Positions 36,478 to 44,680 are shown, counted from the stretch's first letter. The stretch is DNA of 64,000 bases from Jeotgalibacillus marinus (GCF_040801915.1 NZ_JBFMIA010000003.1:279619-343618); one strand, 5' to 3'. Made by a program: numbers and translations. Notes: generated from the letters alone by a model not told the origin.

Positions 36478-36493
36478 GGTTAAGCGCTTTCTT
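36478..36493 (-). promoter_or_regulatory. LacI-type operator upstream of the inositol cluster (copy C)
   Basis: On the plus strand GGTTAAGCGCTTTCTT, sharing the last twelve positions with copies A and B apart from one base. Candidate -35 TTAGAA and -10 TAACCA hexamers 17 nt apart on the minus strand enclose it in the same geometry as the other copies, though both are weak. Confidence 0.55.
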
Positions 36494-36817
36494 AAATAAT
36501 TCTAACGCACTCTTTTTTATTATTCAATTGTTTTTTAAAATATATTAAATTTTTTGTCGAAATTGCGTTTTAAAATCTCTAGATGATATGTAGCGCCACA
36601 TCGCTCTACGACAATACGTTTGAAGGGAATGGACATTGAGATTGTGAATGAAGTTAGAGATACAGAGTTAGATAACCTATCAACTAAATCAGCAACGTAC
36701 CCATTTCTTGGTTCTTACTCAAGTGATGGGCCATAAAACCACTGAACATTGATGGTATTTGTCAGATAACACATCTCTTGAACCACGAATATCAGTTGAG
36801 TAATGCTTATTGCTTCT

Positions 36818-36845
36818 TTTGCACGTAACATAATTGTTTTATAAT
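36818..36845 (+). promoter_or_regulatory. Promoter of the Panacea module
   Basis: A perfect -10 TATAAT at 36840-36845 and a partial -35 TTTGCA at 36818-36823, 16 nt apart. It is 50 bases upstream of the first gene and immediately in front of a 21-bp palindrome. Confidence 0.6.
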
Positions 36846-36848
36846 GTG

Positions 36849-36869
36849 TTATATAATAATATTATATAA
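36849..36869. promoter_or_regulatory. Perfect 21-bp AT palindrome, probable autoregulatory operator
   Basis: TTATATAATA-A-TATTATATAA is perfectly symmetrical around one central base. It begins four bases after the -10 and ends 25 bases before the Panacea gene, the place where autoregulated toxin-antitoxin operons carry operators. Its purely AT make-up lowers certainty. Confidence 0.5.
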
Positions 36870-36894
36870 TAATAGTACAAGGAAGGAGTTATAA

Positions 36895-37368
36895 ATGAGC
36901 TATCCATCAGACAATCAAACGGTTTTTTCGTCAATAGACATTTCTCATTATTTTTTTAAATTAAGAGACCAATCATATGATAATGTATCTATTTCTAATC
37001 TTAAGCTGCAAAAATTACTTTATTATGCACACGGCCTACATCTAGCTGTTACTGAATACCCTTTATTAAACGAACAACTAGAGGCATGGAAACTAGGTCC
37101 AGTATCTCCATCTTCCTACCGTAACTTTAATTACAATGGTTCTTTGAATATAAAAGTAATCGAACATTTTGATGAAAGTATTTTAAGTGATGTAGCAAAA
37201 CAAGTTACAGAAGCAGTTTGGGAGCAATTAGGAGGAAAATCAGCCCGTTATTTAATGACTAAAACGCATGCAGAAAAGCCTTGGAAAGAAAGTAAACTGG
37301 GAGAAAAAATAGATGATGGTATAATGAAAGATTTTTTCAAAAGCCAATTCTTAAAGAATACTAAATGA
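36895..37368 (+). CDS. Panacea-domain (DUF4065) antitoxin-like protein
   Basis: A 157-residue soluble protein. It carries the domain's two landmark stretches: LKLQKLLYYAHG (36-47) and EAWKLGPVSPSSYR (63-76), followed by the downstream region with KTHAEKPWKE near 125-134. DUF4065/Panacea proteins, including SocA, neutralise many unrelated toxins, and the partner gene usually lies next door. The ATG is preceded by GGAAGGAG. The last four bases overlap the next gene (ATGA), so the two are co-translated. Codon use is more AT-rich than the neighbours, a sign of transfer. Function as an antitoxin is inferred from family and context. Confidence 0.85.
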   Translation: MSYPSDNQTVFSSIDISHYFFKLRDQSYDNVSISNLKLQKLLYYAHGLHLAVTEYPLLNEQLEAWKLGPVSPSSYRNFNYNGSLNIKVIEHFDESILSDVAKQVTEAVWEQLGGKSARYLMTKTHAEKPWKESKLGEKIDDGIMKDFFKSQFLKNTK

Positions 37369-39287
37369 TTAAAAAAATCACTTCAAAATTAAAAAATAAA
37401 TTTTTAGATACATATTATCGATCTCGAATGAAAATGTTAGGTGTAGAACGGTCCATTATTTTTATTCCCTTTCTCTCCTGGCTAATTCTTCTTTCCTTAT
37501 TGTTTGATGATATAACCGAGCGAATTATTAACTATATATTAAGCCTTAAAATAATCAGTCTTTTAAGACTCGATACACTATACACCTCTCTCAATATAAT
37601 AAATATTCTTATTGAAAATATTGATAATATAGTTTATTTTCAAATTACTATTTCTATAACTATTTATGTTTTTGTATATAAAGAGATAAAAAAAGTTTCT
37701 TATACAGAATCTATAAAGTACGAACCGATTGCTTTGTATATTTATCAATTTTTAATATGTATTTCAGTATTAATTTTCCATAATAAATATACAATTGACG
37801 AACAACAGATTAGGGTCCTACCTTTATTTTTATTAAATATTTATGCATGTTCACTATATATTAATACCTTAATTCGTAGTACGAATATTTTTTATAACCT
37901 AGAAAAGCACATTAAAAGACTCAACAAACTAGCTTTATTTATAAACACTAAGAGGGCACAAGAGAAAAAAATAGATCGTTCTCTTAAATATTATTTACAA
38001 AATGTATCAACGACAATTCAAACATCCTTTCAATTATTAAGCAGCTCACTAAAGCACAACAACTTCAAAGAAACTGAAGCTGACTTTGACAAGTTCAACA
38101 TAGCAATAAATGAAATATTTGGTGAGAAAGGCGTAGATGATAATTTCCGATATATCGCTATTAATGAGAGGGATCAGTTAATTGAAACATACAAACACCT
38201 ATTGAAACATTATTCTGCTTTCATACATCAAAGCTCAAAAGCTGATTGGATCATTTCTGATGAAAAGCTTCTAGGAAAATTTATGGATTTGATGCCTCCA
38301 CAAAATGAACAAACAAAAAATCCTATTAAAAATAATAAAAATTTATCTGCTGTGTATTCGTCTACTAATAAATATTTCTTTTCTAGTTTATTTAAAATCA
38401 TCAAAAAGACAACAAAATCTGAGGATGTACATATTTCAATTATTATTAACGTGATAGACGATTATATAAATACTTATTCACTTGACCTTAACGATATGGA
38501 AGATAGACGACTCCTGAATACTGTTATATTAATAAGAGGATTAATTCTTAAAGAGGCTGAATCTAATAATGTTCGAAATCTAACAGAGTGGGTTTATGAA
38601 TTGTTAGAAATCAACAAAAAATCATACGAAGATCAAGATGAAATTGTTGATACAAAAAAAACCAGTCACCTCGTTAAAACGATCAAAGCTAAAAAAGATA
38701 CACGGCATGACCAACCGCTAACGAGCATCAAAGTTTATTTTGATCCTACACCAGATGATGAAAAAATTTATAAAAATGAACAAATTGAAAATATACAACA
38801 AAATATAACAGATATTTCTATTGAGATATTTTTTGAATCTCTTATGAAGAGCATTGAGCTAGGAACTTATAAGAGTACGGGCTTGCTAGTGAAGGTCTTA
38901 TGTAGTAATTTTACCGAAGAAGATATAATGATGAAATTAAAATCTTACATGAATACAAAAAATAAAAATAAAATGCCAACCATCCTGTCTAGTGACCTTA
39001 ATGGAATTGTCTGCCCTAATATCAGCGATTTTTCTGAAAGACATTGCATACAGAAACTAACAGTACTTATTTTATACCAAATCTATGATAAAAACGAATC
39101 AAAATTTGAATCAATAGAAAAAATCATTCCTTGTCTTGAAATTTTCAACTCTAACAAAGAGTTGGAATATGCTCTCACAAAAATAAAGAGAGCTGGCTAT
39201 TTGGAGTATGGATTGTTATCGGTTGAAAATAAACAACTACATAGTAAACTTTTCTTTCTGAGAAGACTTTGTGCAGCGGGCAGTTGA
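37365..39287 (+). CDS. Unrecognised 640-residue membrane protein, possible Panacea-linked effector
   Basis: I do not recognise this protein. Residues 1-29 are basic and cytosolic-looking. Hydrophobic segments lie at about 31-47, 88-105, 121-138 and 150-170, with a possible amphipathic one at 53-68, giving a four-helix membrane domain. From 175 to 640 it is a mostly helical, Lys/Asn/Ile-rich soluble domain without recognised catalytic motifs, including a charged low-complexity stretch near 445-470. It overlaps the Panacea gene by 4 bases and is very AT-rich. The size is far larger than classic toxins, which suggests a membrane-acting abortive-infection effector or a novel sensor. The C-terminus may be altered, see the relic that follows. 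Confidence 0.75.
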   Translation: MIKKITSKLKNKFLDTYYRSRMKMLGVERSIIFIPFLSWLILLSLLFDDITERIINYILSLKIISLLRLDTLYTSLNIINILIENIDNIVYFQITISITIYVFVYKEIKKVSYTESIKYEPIALYIYQFLICISVLIFHNKYTIDEQQIRVLPLFLLNIYACSLYINTLIRSTNIFYNLEKHIKRLNKLALFINTKRAQEKKIDRSLKYYLQNVSTTIQTSFQLLSSSLKHNNFKETEADFDKFNIAINEIFGEKGVDDNFRYIAINERDQLIETYKHLLKHYSAFIHQSSKADWIISDEKLLGKFMDLMPPQNEQTKNPIKNNKNLSAVYSSTNKYFFSSLFKIIKKTTKSEDVHISIIINVIDDYINTYSLDLNDMEDRRLLNTVILIRGLILKEAESNNVRNLTEWVYELLEINKKSYEDQDEIVDTKKTSHLVKTIKAKKDTRHDQPLTSIKVYFDPTPDDEKIYKNEQIENIQQNITDISIEIFFESLMKSIELGTYKSTGLLVKVLCSNFTEEDIMMKLKSYMNTKNKNKMPTILSSDLNGIVCPNISDFSERHCIQKLTVLILYQIYDKNESKFESIEKIIPCLEIFNSNKELEYALTKIKRAGYLEYGLLSVENKQLHSKLFFLRRLCAAGS

Positions 39288-39358
39288 ACTTGAGCTTCTT
39301 AAAGAATTAAAAGAAGCACTTGATCAAAATGGGTTCAAAGAAGCATACATAGCTAAAA
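39284..39358 (+). pseudogene. Protein-like tail after the membrane protein gene
   Basis: One base out of frame with the preceding gene, codons from 39281 read AVELELLKELKEALDQNG then FKEAYIAKRI. This is a well-formed amphipathic helix-like sequence that continues to the terminator. It is either the original C-terminus separated by a frameshift near 39280 or the end of an older gene truncated when the module inserted. Confidence 0.4.
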
Positions 39359-39390
39359 GGATCCCAAGAATTTTTTCTTGGGATCCTTTT
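39355..39390. terminator. Bidirectional terminator between the module and dapL
   Basis: A perfect 16-bp stem (AAAAGGATCCCAAGAA/TTCTTGGGATCCTTTT) with a 4-nt T loop. It ends on the dapL stop codon and serves both convergent transcription units. Confidence 0.93.
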
Positions 39391-40499
39391 TATCTACGTA
39401 AATAACTCACCATTAACTCAATCGCCACATCAATGGCTTCTTCTCGAGGATTCAATTTGGCATGGTGCAAACCATACTCAGAATCTACACCTAACCAGAA
39501 CATGAATCCTGGAATTTCTTTTAAAAAATAACCGAAATCCTCACCTGTCATCGCTTCTTGACAATGAATCACATTCACATCTGTTTTCGCAGACGTGAAA
39601 TTCATAAATTCTGTCACAAGTAAGTCATCATTAAATACTTGATAATACGGCAGTTTAAAATCGACGGTTGCTTCACATTCAAATGCTAGTTCAATTCCTC
39701 TGGTAATCGCATCCACACGTGTCTTTAATGTTTCCATTGCTTCAGGATTTAATGTGCGCATCGTTCCACTTAACCGTGCAGTCTCAGCAATAATGTTCCC
39801 TATAGTCCCAGCCTCTAGTTTCCCAACAGTCACAACGGCGCTATCTAGGGGGTCTACACTTCTTGAAACGATTGATTGAAGCTGCGTAATTAAATAGGCT
39901 CCTGCTACAATCATATCCTTTGTTTTGTGAGGGTAGGCAGCGTGCCCACCTTTTCCTCTAAGTTCGATATGCAGTTCAGACGTGTTAGCGAAAAGCAAAC
40001 CTGGTTTTGTAGCAATTTCCCCCACTTTATATTCTGGAGCAATGTGAAGGCCAATCATTTGATCAGGCATCCATTCCTGCATGATTGTCGATGCAAGCAT
40101 TCGCTCTGCTCCTCCTGGTCCTTCTTCAGCAGGTTGGAATATAAACAGAACATGATCATCTAATGGCTTGTGAGCAACATCTGTTAGAATTCCTAAAGCG
40201 ATTGACATATGCAAGTCATGGCCGCACGCATGCATAAATCCAGGATGCTCTGAAGGAAAATCAACACTTGTTTGTTCTGTAATAGGAAGTCCATCAATAT
40301 CTGTTCGGTACGCGATTGTTTTCGTAGGTGCCTGACCTTTTAGAAAAACAAAAATACCCGTTTCCCATTGCTTAACCTCTAACCGTTCTTGCGGCAGGCT
40401 GTTAATATAGTTTAAAAGATAAGCCTGAGTTTTAAATTCCATATACCCTATTTCGGGAATTTTGTGCAAGTCACGACGAATAGCAATAAAATTACTCAA
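39390..40499 (-). CDS. dapL: N-acetyldiaminopimelate deacetylase
   Basis: A 369-residue M20-family amidohydrolase (YkuR type). It begins with the FIAIRRDLHKIPEIGYMEFKT segment and has the metal-binding HACGHDLHM motif near residue 90 and EEGPGGAERM near 123. It removes the acetyl group in the acetylase branch of lysine and meso-diaminopimelate synthesis, needed for peptidoglycan. Start is TTG at 40497-40499 behind AGAGGT. It is downstream of dapH with a 208-base gap that contains hairpins. Confidence 0.92.
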   Translation of the reverse strand: MSNFIAIRRDLHKIPEIGYMEFKTQAYLLNYINSLPQERLEVKQWETGIFVFLKGQAPTKTIAYRTDIDGLPITEQTSVDFPSEHPGFMHACGHDLHMSIALGILTDVAHKPLDDHVLFIFQPAEEGPGGAERMLASTIMQEWMPDQMIGLHIAPEYKVGEIATKPGLLFANTSELHIELRGKGGHAAYPHKTKDMIVAGAYLITQLQSIVSRSVDPLDSAVVTVGKLEAGTIGNIIAETARLSGTMRTLNPEAMETLKTRVDAITRGIELAFECEATVDFKLPYYQVFNDDLLVTEFMNFTSAKTDVNVIHCQEAMTGEDFGYFLKEIPGFMFWLGVDSEYGLHHAKLNPREEAIDVAIELMVSYLRR

Positions 40500-40707
40500 T
40501 GTAAAAACCTCTTTTCATTAGAAAAAGCGCAGGACTCATTCTGCGCTTTTAGATTGCAAATTTCAAAGTTTTATTGGCTGCAGAAGTACGTATTTCCTCA
40601 TCTAGCAGAAGTGGCTAACCCCCTAATGGTCTAACCACCACGATCAATAGGTAAAAAGCGCCTATTGGTGCATGGCGTTTTACGCTTGTCGGGGCTTCAA
40701 CCTTTGT
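40500..40707. repeat. dapH-dapL gap with hairpins, probable dispersed repeat
   Basis: Two features are visible. First, a perfect 10-bp hairpin AAAAGCGCAG/CTGCGCTTTT (40523-40532 with 40541-40550). On the minus strand it is followed by T-rich sequence just before the dapL start, so it may attenuate dapL. Second, 40600-40690 contains GTGGCTAACCCCCTAATGG, GGTCTAACCACCACGATCAA and nested stems around AAAGCGCC and GGCGTTTT. This combination resembles intergenic repeat elements dispersed in many Bacillus genomes, but only a genome search could confirm it. Confidence 0.5.
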
Positions 40708-41421
40708 TTAAAGTTGGCGAAGCTCTTGTTTAATTTCTGTTTTTGATTTTGTCTTTTCATCAATTTCTTTAATAACCTTTGCAGGTGTTCCAGCGACAAC
40801 TGTGTATGGTGGAACATCTTCAATCACAATAGCTCCAGCAGCAACTACTGCTCCCATACCTACTGTTACTCCTTCAAGGATTACTGCATTTGCACCGATC
40901 ACAACATCATCCTCAACGACTACAGGCTGTGCTGAAGGTGGCTCGATCACACCTGCTAAAACCGATCCCGCGCCAATGTGACAGTTTTTACCTACTGTTG
41001 CTCGTCCACCAAGAACAACATTCATGTCGATCATCGTTCCTTCACCAACGACAGATCCAATGTTTATTGAAGCCCCCATCATAATAACAGCATTGTCACC
41101 AATCTCAACCTGATCGCGAATAATCGCACCTGGTTCAATACGTGCATTAATATGCTTTAAGTCAAGTAAAGGAATCGCTGAATTTCTACGGTCGTTTTCG
41201 ACGACAAAATCCCAGATTTGATCTTTATAAACTTCAAGTACTTCTGAGATTTCTGCCCATTCTCCAAACACAACTCCTGTGTTTTCTGAAAAGAAGGTTT
41301 GTGACACATCACCAAAATTGATTTTTTGCAAATCGGCGCCTTTTAAGTATACTTTTACAGGTGTTGATTTTTTCGCATGTTGTATGTACGAAATAATTTC
41401 ATTCGCATCCATTTTTTTCAT
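40708..41421 (-). CDS. dapH: Tetrahydrodipicolinate N-acetyltransferase
   Basis: A 237-residue left-handed beta-helix acyltransferase. Residues from about 90 show the hexapeptide-repeat pattern ([IV]-G-x4) typical of these enzymes (IGDNAVIMMGASINIGSVVGEG and VGKNCHIGAGSVLAG). The N-terminal MDANEIISYIQHAKKSTPVKVYLKG is the DapH family start. It acetylates tetrahydrodipicolinate with acetyl-CoA. The start ATG is preceded by GAGGGGGGAATAC. It works with dapL downstream. Confidence 0.95.
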   Translation of the reverse strand: MKKMDANEIISYIQHAKKSTPVKVYLKGADLQKINFGDVSQTFFSENTGVVFGEWAEISEVLEVYKDQIWDFVVENDRRNSAIPLLDLKHINARIEPGAIIRDQVEIGDNAVIMMGASINIGSVVGEGTMIDMNVVLGGRATVGKNCHIGAGSVLAGVIEPPSAQPVVVEDDVVIGANAVILEGVTVGMGAVVAAGAIVIEDVPPYTVVAGTPAKVIKEIDEKTKSKTEIKQELRQL

Positions 41422-41511
41422 TTCAGTATTCCCCCCTCAATTAGTTGAATAATCATGCAGTTGTACTCATTTACTTTATCAGATAAAACTAGATAAAAAC
41501 AAGTATAGAAA

Positions 41512-42399
41512 TCAATGAGTAACATTCATTTCTATAAGATATTCTTGCACGACCTGTGAAAATGCTTCCACTTGAGGGAGATCGAAAGAAGATTGGTATC
41601 CTAAGAGCCACGTATCTCTTTTTAAAGCCATTTCCTTCTCGGAATGTAATGGGATTTTATGAATATTTTTTTCACTCCCGGTCAAAGTAATAGATGGCAA
41701 AATCGCATAGCCGATTCCATTTAACGCCATTTGCTTACATGTTTCAATTTGGTCCACCAATATACTTTGCCTTGGTGTGATGTGAAATTGCTGATTCCAC
41801 CAATCTTGAATTTCTTGATAATAGGTTGAATCGCTTTTAAATTGGATAAAGGGTCTTGAGGTTTTATGTAGATCTTCAATCCGTTCAATGTCACGGTCTA
41901 CTAAATACAATTGATCTTGAAATAAGTGCATTTTAGGCCCTTTCCACTCAGGGGTCCCACGTATAATTCCGATATGAACATCACCATCGTAAACAGCTTG
42001 CAAAATCTCACTACTCCAGCCCGTAATAAGTGAAATACGTGCATGAGGATTTTTTTCAACAAATCGTTTAAGCACTTTAGGAAGCCAGTTTTGACCAACA
42101 ATCGAGGCGCAAGCTATTTTTAACGTTCCATACACTTTTGAATCCATCGATTGAATTTTTTCCACTACCGATTCCTCTTTAGATAAAATCTCCTTTGCTA
42201 ACTGAACGACCATTTCTCCCGCAGGAGTTAGAGTCAATCCTTTTTGTGAACGTAAAAAAAGAGGCTGTTGCCATTCTTTTTCAATAGATTGCAGCCGTTG
42301 TGACAGTGCAGGCTGCGAAACAAATAATCGCTCCGCTGCTTTTCGCATATTCATTTCTTGGTCTAATACGACTAATAATCGATAATCTGATCGATTCAT
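41512..42399 (-). CDS. ccpC: LysR-family regulator, CcpC type
   Basis: A 295-residue LysR protein. The N-terminal winged helix is NMRKAAERLFVSQPALSQRLQSIEKEW (residues 17-43), followed by an effector-binding domain from about 90. The N-terminal text and synteny beside ykuL and dapH match B. subtilis CcpC, which represses the tricarboxylic acid genes citB and citZ in response to citrate. No citB or citZ is in this window. Start ATG follows GGGAGGCTCC. The regulon assignment is by orthology, not sequence-proven. Confidence 0.8.
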   Translation of the reverse strand: MNRSDYRLLVVLDQEMNMRKAAERLFVSQPALSQRLQSIEKEWQQPLFLRSQKGLTLTPAGEMVVQLAKEILSKEESVVEKIQSMDSKVYGTLKIACASIVGQNWLPKVLKRFVEKNPHARISLITGWSSEILQAVYDGDVHIGIIRGTPEWKGPKMHLFQDQLYLVDRDIERIEDLHKTSRPFIQFKSDSTYYQEIQDWWNQQFHITPRQSILVDQIETCKQMALNGIGYAILPSITLTGSEKNIHKIPLHSEKEMALKRDTWLLGYQSSFDLPQVEAFSQVVQEYLIEMNVTH

Positions 42400-42426
42400 G
42401 GATAAATGGAGCCTCCCTTTAGGAAG

Positions 42427-43920
42427 TTATATCTTTCTTGGTAAAAATAAAATTAACATTAAGCTCACCACGGCAAAAATCAAAACAACCATATAAACCG
42501 AATGCAAACCGTTTGTCATCGCTTGTTGAAGAGATTCGAGGACATTTGGTTGGAGTTCAGCCCTGCTATCAGCAGTTAACAACTGATCTACTGCATTAAC
42601 ATCTAGCTGTTGAATCACTGGTTGATCACTTTGTTCAAAGTGTTGGCGCAGTCTAGCGTTTAAGATTCCTCCAAGCAATGCAACGCCCACCGTACTTCCA
42701 AGATTCCTCATAAAACTGTTTGCAGCAGTAGCAGCACCTCGTTGATCCCAAGGAACTGCACTTTGAATGGATACAATAAAGGACGTCGTCGTTAAGCCCA
42801 TCCCAACTCCTACAAAGAAAGATGCCACCATAGCCCATAATGGCCCGTAAGACGGCTCCATTAATAAAAATAATGTAGTACCAATAACGAGTGAACACCC
42901 GCCAAATAGCGAGGTTCGATAATAACCAATGTTAATTAGTAAACGACCTGCTACAACTGCTGAAATTGGCCACCCAATCGACATAGCCGTCAACGTGAAT
43001 CCTGCAACACGTGCACTTTGCTCCATGACACCTGTAACAAACGCAGGTAAATAACTAGAAATTCCGATTAATAAAACACCCGTCGTGAGTGAAACAATAT
43101 TAGCGATCAATATTGAACGGTTTTTCCAAATTGAAAATGGCATCATTGGATCTTCTGACCGTAACTCATGACGGATAAACCAAATAGAAAGGAATACAGC
43201 CACGAAAAAGAAGACGAGTACTTGCCAAGATATCCAAGAAATCGACACGCCGCCTTCAACCAATAAGTATAAAAGAATCGTCAATGTTGCAGTCAGCAAA
43301 GCTGCTCCTTTATAATCCACATGACGTTTTTTCTTTTCAATATCTTCTTTTAAAAATATCCATAAACCAATAAGTGATAAGGTACCCAATGGTATGTTTA
43401 CCCAAAATACGTATTGCCATCCGATTGAATCAACAAGGAGTCCACCAATGGCAGGGCCCATGACAGCTGAAATTCCCCATACACTAGAAAGGTATCCTTG
43501 AATCTTAGCGCGTTCCTCTTTTGTATAAATATCTCCCACAATGGTGGTTGCAAGTGGTAAAACCGCTCCCGCACCAAGGCCTTGAACAAAACGAAAAGCA
43601 ATAAGCCATTCCATCGAAGTAGCAAACCCACATAAGAATGAGCCGCACAAAAATAAGACCATCCCAAAGGTCATGACTGGTCTTCTACCAAACAAATCCG
43701 AAAGCTTTCCATAAATCAACACGGTAACAGTGCTCATTAACAGATATGATGAAAAAACCCAGCTATAAAGCTGAAATCCACCAAGATCCTCTACAATCGA
43801 TGGCATCGCAGTTGATACTATGGTCGCTTCTACCGCCCCTACAAACATTGCCAGCATAACAGAAGCAAGGATATATGGACGGTATTTAAACTTTCGTTGA
43901 CTAACTGCAATTGAGTTCAT
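42427..43920 (-). CDS. MFS drug exporter, DHA2/EmrB family (14 TM)
   Basis: A 497-residue major facilitator protein with about 14 hydrophobic segments. It shows DHA2 landmarks: an N-terminal helix 1 with GAVEATIVSTAMPSIVEDLGG, motif A in YGKLSDLFGRRPVM, and motif C-like GPAIGGLLVDSIGWQYVFWVNIPLG in helix 5. These proteins export drugs or toxic metabolites with protons. It lies between ykuL and ccpC, where B. subtilis has no such gene. Start ATG is preceded by GGGAGAACAT, 16 bases after ykuL. Confidence 0.88.
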   Translation of the reverse strand: MNSIAVSQRKFKYRPYILASVMLAMFVGAVEATIVSTAMPSIVEDLGGFQLYSWVFSSYLLMSTVTVLIYGKLSDLFGRRPVMTFGMVLFLCGSFLCGFATSMEWLIAFRFVQGLGAGAVLPLATTIVGDIYTKEERAKIQGYLSSVWGISAVMGPAIGGLLVDSIGWQYVFWVNIPLGTLSLIGLWIFLKEDIEKKKRHVDYKGAALLTATLTILLYLLVEGGVSISWISWQVLVFFFVAVFLSIWFIRHELRSEDPMMPFSIWKNRSILIANIVSLTTGVLLIGISSYLPAFVTGVMEQSARVAGFTLTAMSIGWPISAVVAGRLLINIGYYRTSLFGGCSLVIGTTLFLLMEPSYGPLWAMVASFFVGVGMGLTTTSFIVSIQSAVPWDQRGAATAANSFMRNLGSTVGVALLGGILNARLRQHFEQSDQPVIQQLDVNAVDQLLTADSRAELQPNVLESLQQAMTNGLHSVYMVVLIFAVVSLMLILFLPRKI

Positions 43921-43936
43921 ATGTTCTCCCTAGATC

Positions 43937-44386
43937 TTAGGACCGTTGATTTTGCATATGAATATGTCGTTGTAGCTGTTTTAACATCACTCGTCTCGTC
44001 ATAATCCCTTGAAAGTATCCCCCCTTATCCATGACACAGAGAAATGGATGGTCTACAAGCAGATTCAATGCATATTGGAACTGATCTGTTATTTTCAAAT
44101 ATGGAATATCTTTTTGCATGACATCTTCTACTTTTTTTTCATCTAAACGTTCGAATTCGATTTTTTCTAAGCCCAAAATCGAGTCTGTAATAAGTTGTGA
44201 GCTAACAAGACCTTTTAAATGATAGTCCATATCCAACACTGGAATCGCTGAGTACCCGCTTTTTGTGAGTAACAATAATGCATGTTCCAGTGTATTTGTC
44301 GTCTGAACATGCGCGATCTTTTCTGAAGGAATTACAAAATCTTCTATCGATGTTTCTAAAAAATTTTTATGTTCAATTGAAATCAT
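43937..44386 (-). CDS. darB: CBS-domain protein, c-di-AMP receptor DarB family (YkuL)
   Basis: A 149-residue protein made of two CBS motifs (about 18-70 and 85-140). The first includes NTLEHALLLLTKSGYSAIPVLD and the second YALNLLVDHPFLCVMDKGGYFQGIMTRR. Length and position beside ccpC and ykuJ match YkuL/DarB. In B. subtilis it binds c-di-AMP and, unliganded, activates Rel and pyruvate carboxylase. Start ATG follows AAAAGGGGC. The orthology is from length, CBS pattern and synteny. Confidence 0.85.
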   Translation of the reverse strand: MISIEHKNFLETSIEDFVIPSEKIAHVQTTNTLEHALLLLTKSGYSAIPVLDMDYHLKGLVSSQLITDSILGLEKIEFERLDEKKVEDVMQKDIPYLKITDQFQYALNLLVDHPFLCVMDKGGYFQGIMTRRVMLKQLQRHIHMQNQRS

Positions 44387-44680
44387 CGTAATTAGCCCCT
44401 TTTTACAAGTACTTTGCTATTTCATCATACCATAATTTATGACAGAGACCGAGAAAGAGCTAATTAATTGAGCAGAACAGCAGCTCAAGTATCTTGTCTA
44501 ACCAAAGCAACTATTAGATGAAATAGAAAAATAGTCTCCATTTTCCACTTTGGGCATGACTAGACCAAAGAGAAGCACACCGCGATTCTCTTGACGAAGA
44601 GTTTAACTATGCCTAAGTTCTCTCACCTACATTAAAATATAATTTCCTAAACAAAAAAAAGCCGGAATTAACCGGCTTTT
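44387..44680. other. Intergenic region between darB and ykuJ
   Basis: It holds the ykuJ terminator at its right end and otherwise scattered stop-rich sequence. No ORF of note is seen on either strand. Confidence 0.5.

Larger units (their letters stand above)
36243..36894. other. Gene-free region between the inositol cluster and the Panacea module
   Basis: It contains operator copy C (36478-36493) for the minus-strand cluster and the promoter and palindrome of the plus-strand module. In between, 36587-36736 on the plus strand is an open stretch with TIRLKGMDIEIVNEVRD and ends at a stop at 36734-36736; a neighbouring frame has QVMGHKTTEH, faintly like the C-terminal LGHKT motif of tyrosine recombinases. 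Neither is convincing as a gene. Confidence 0.4.

Noticed and set aside
41475..41487. TTTATC-A-GATAAA palindrome between dapH and ccpC
   Set aside because: Short and AT-rich, and the orientation is opposite to the known CcpC dyad (ATAA...TTAT). No support for function.
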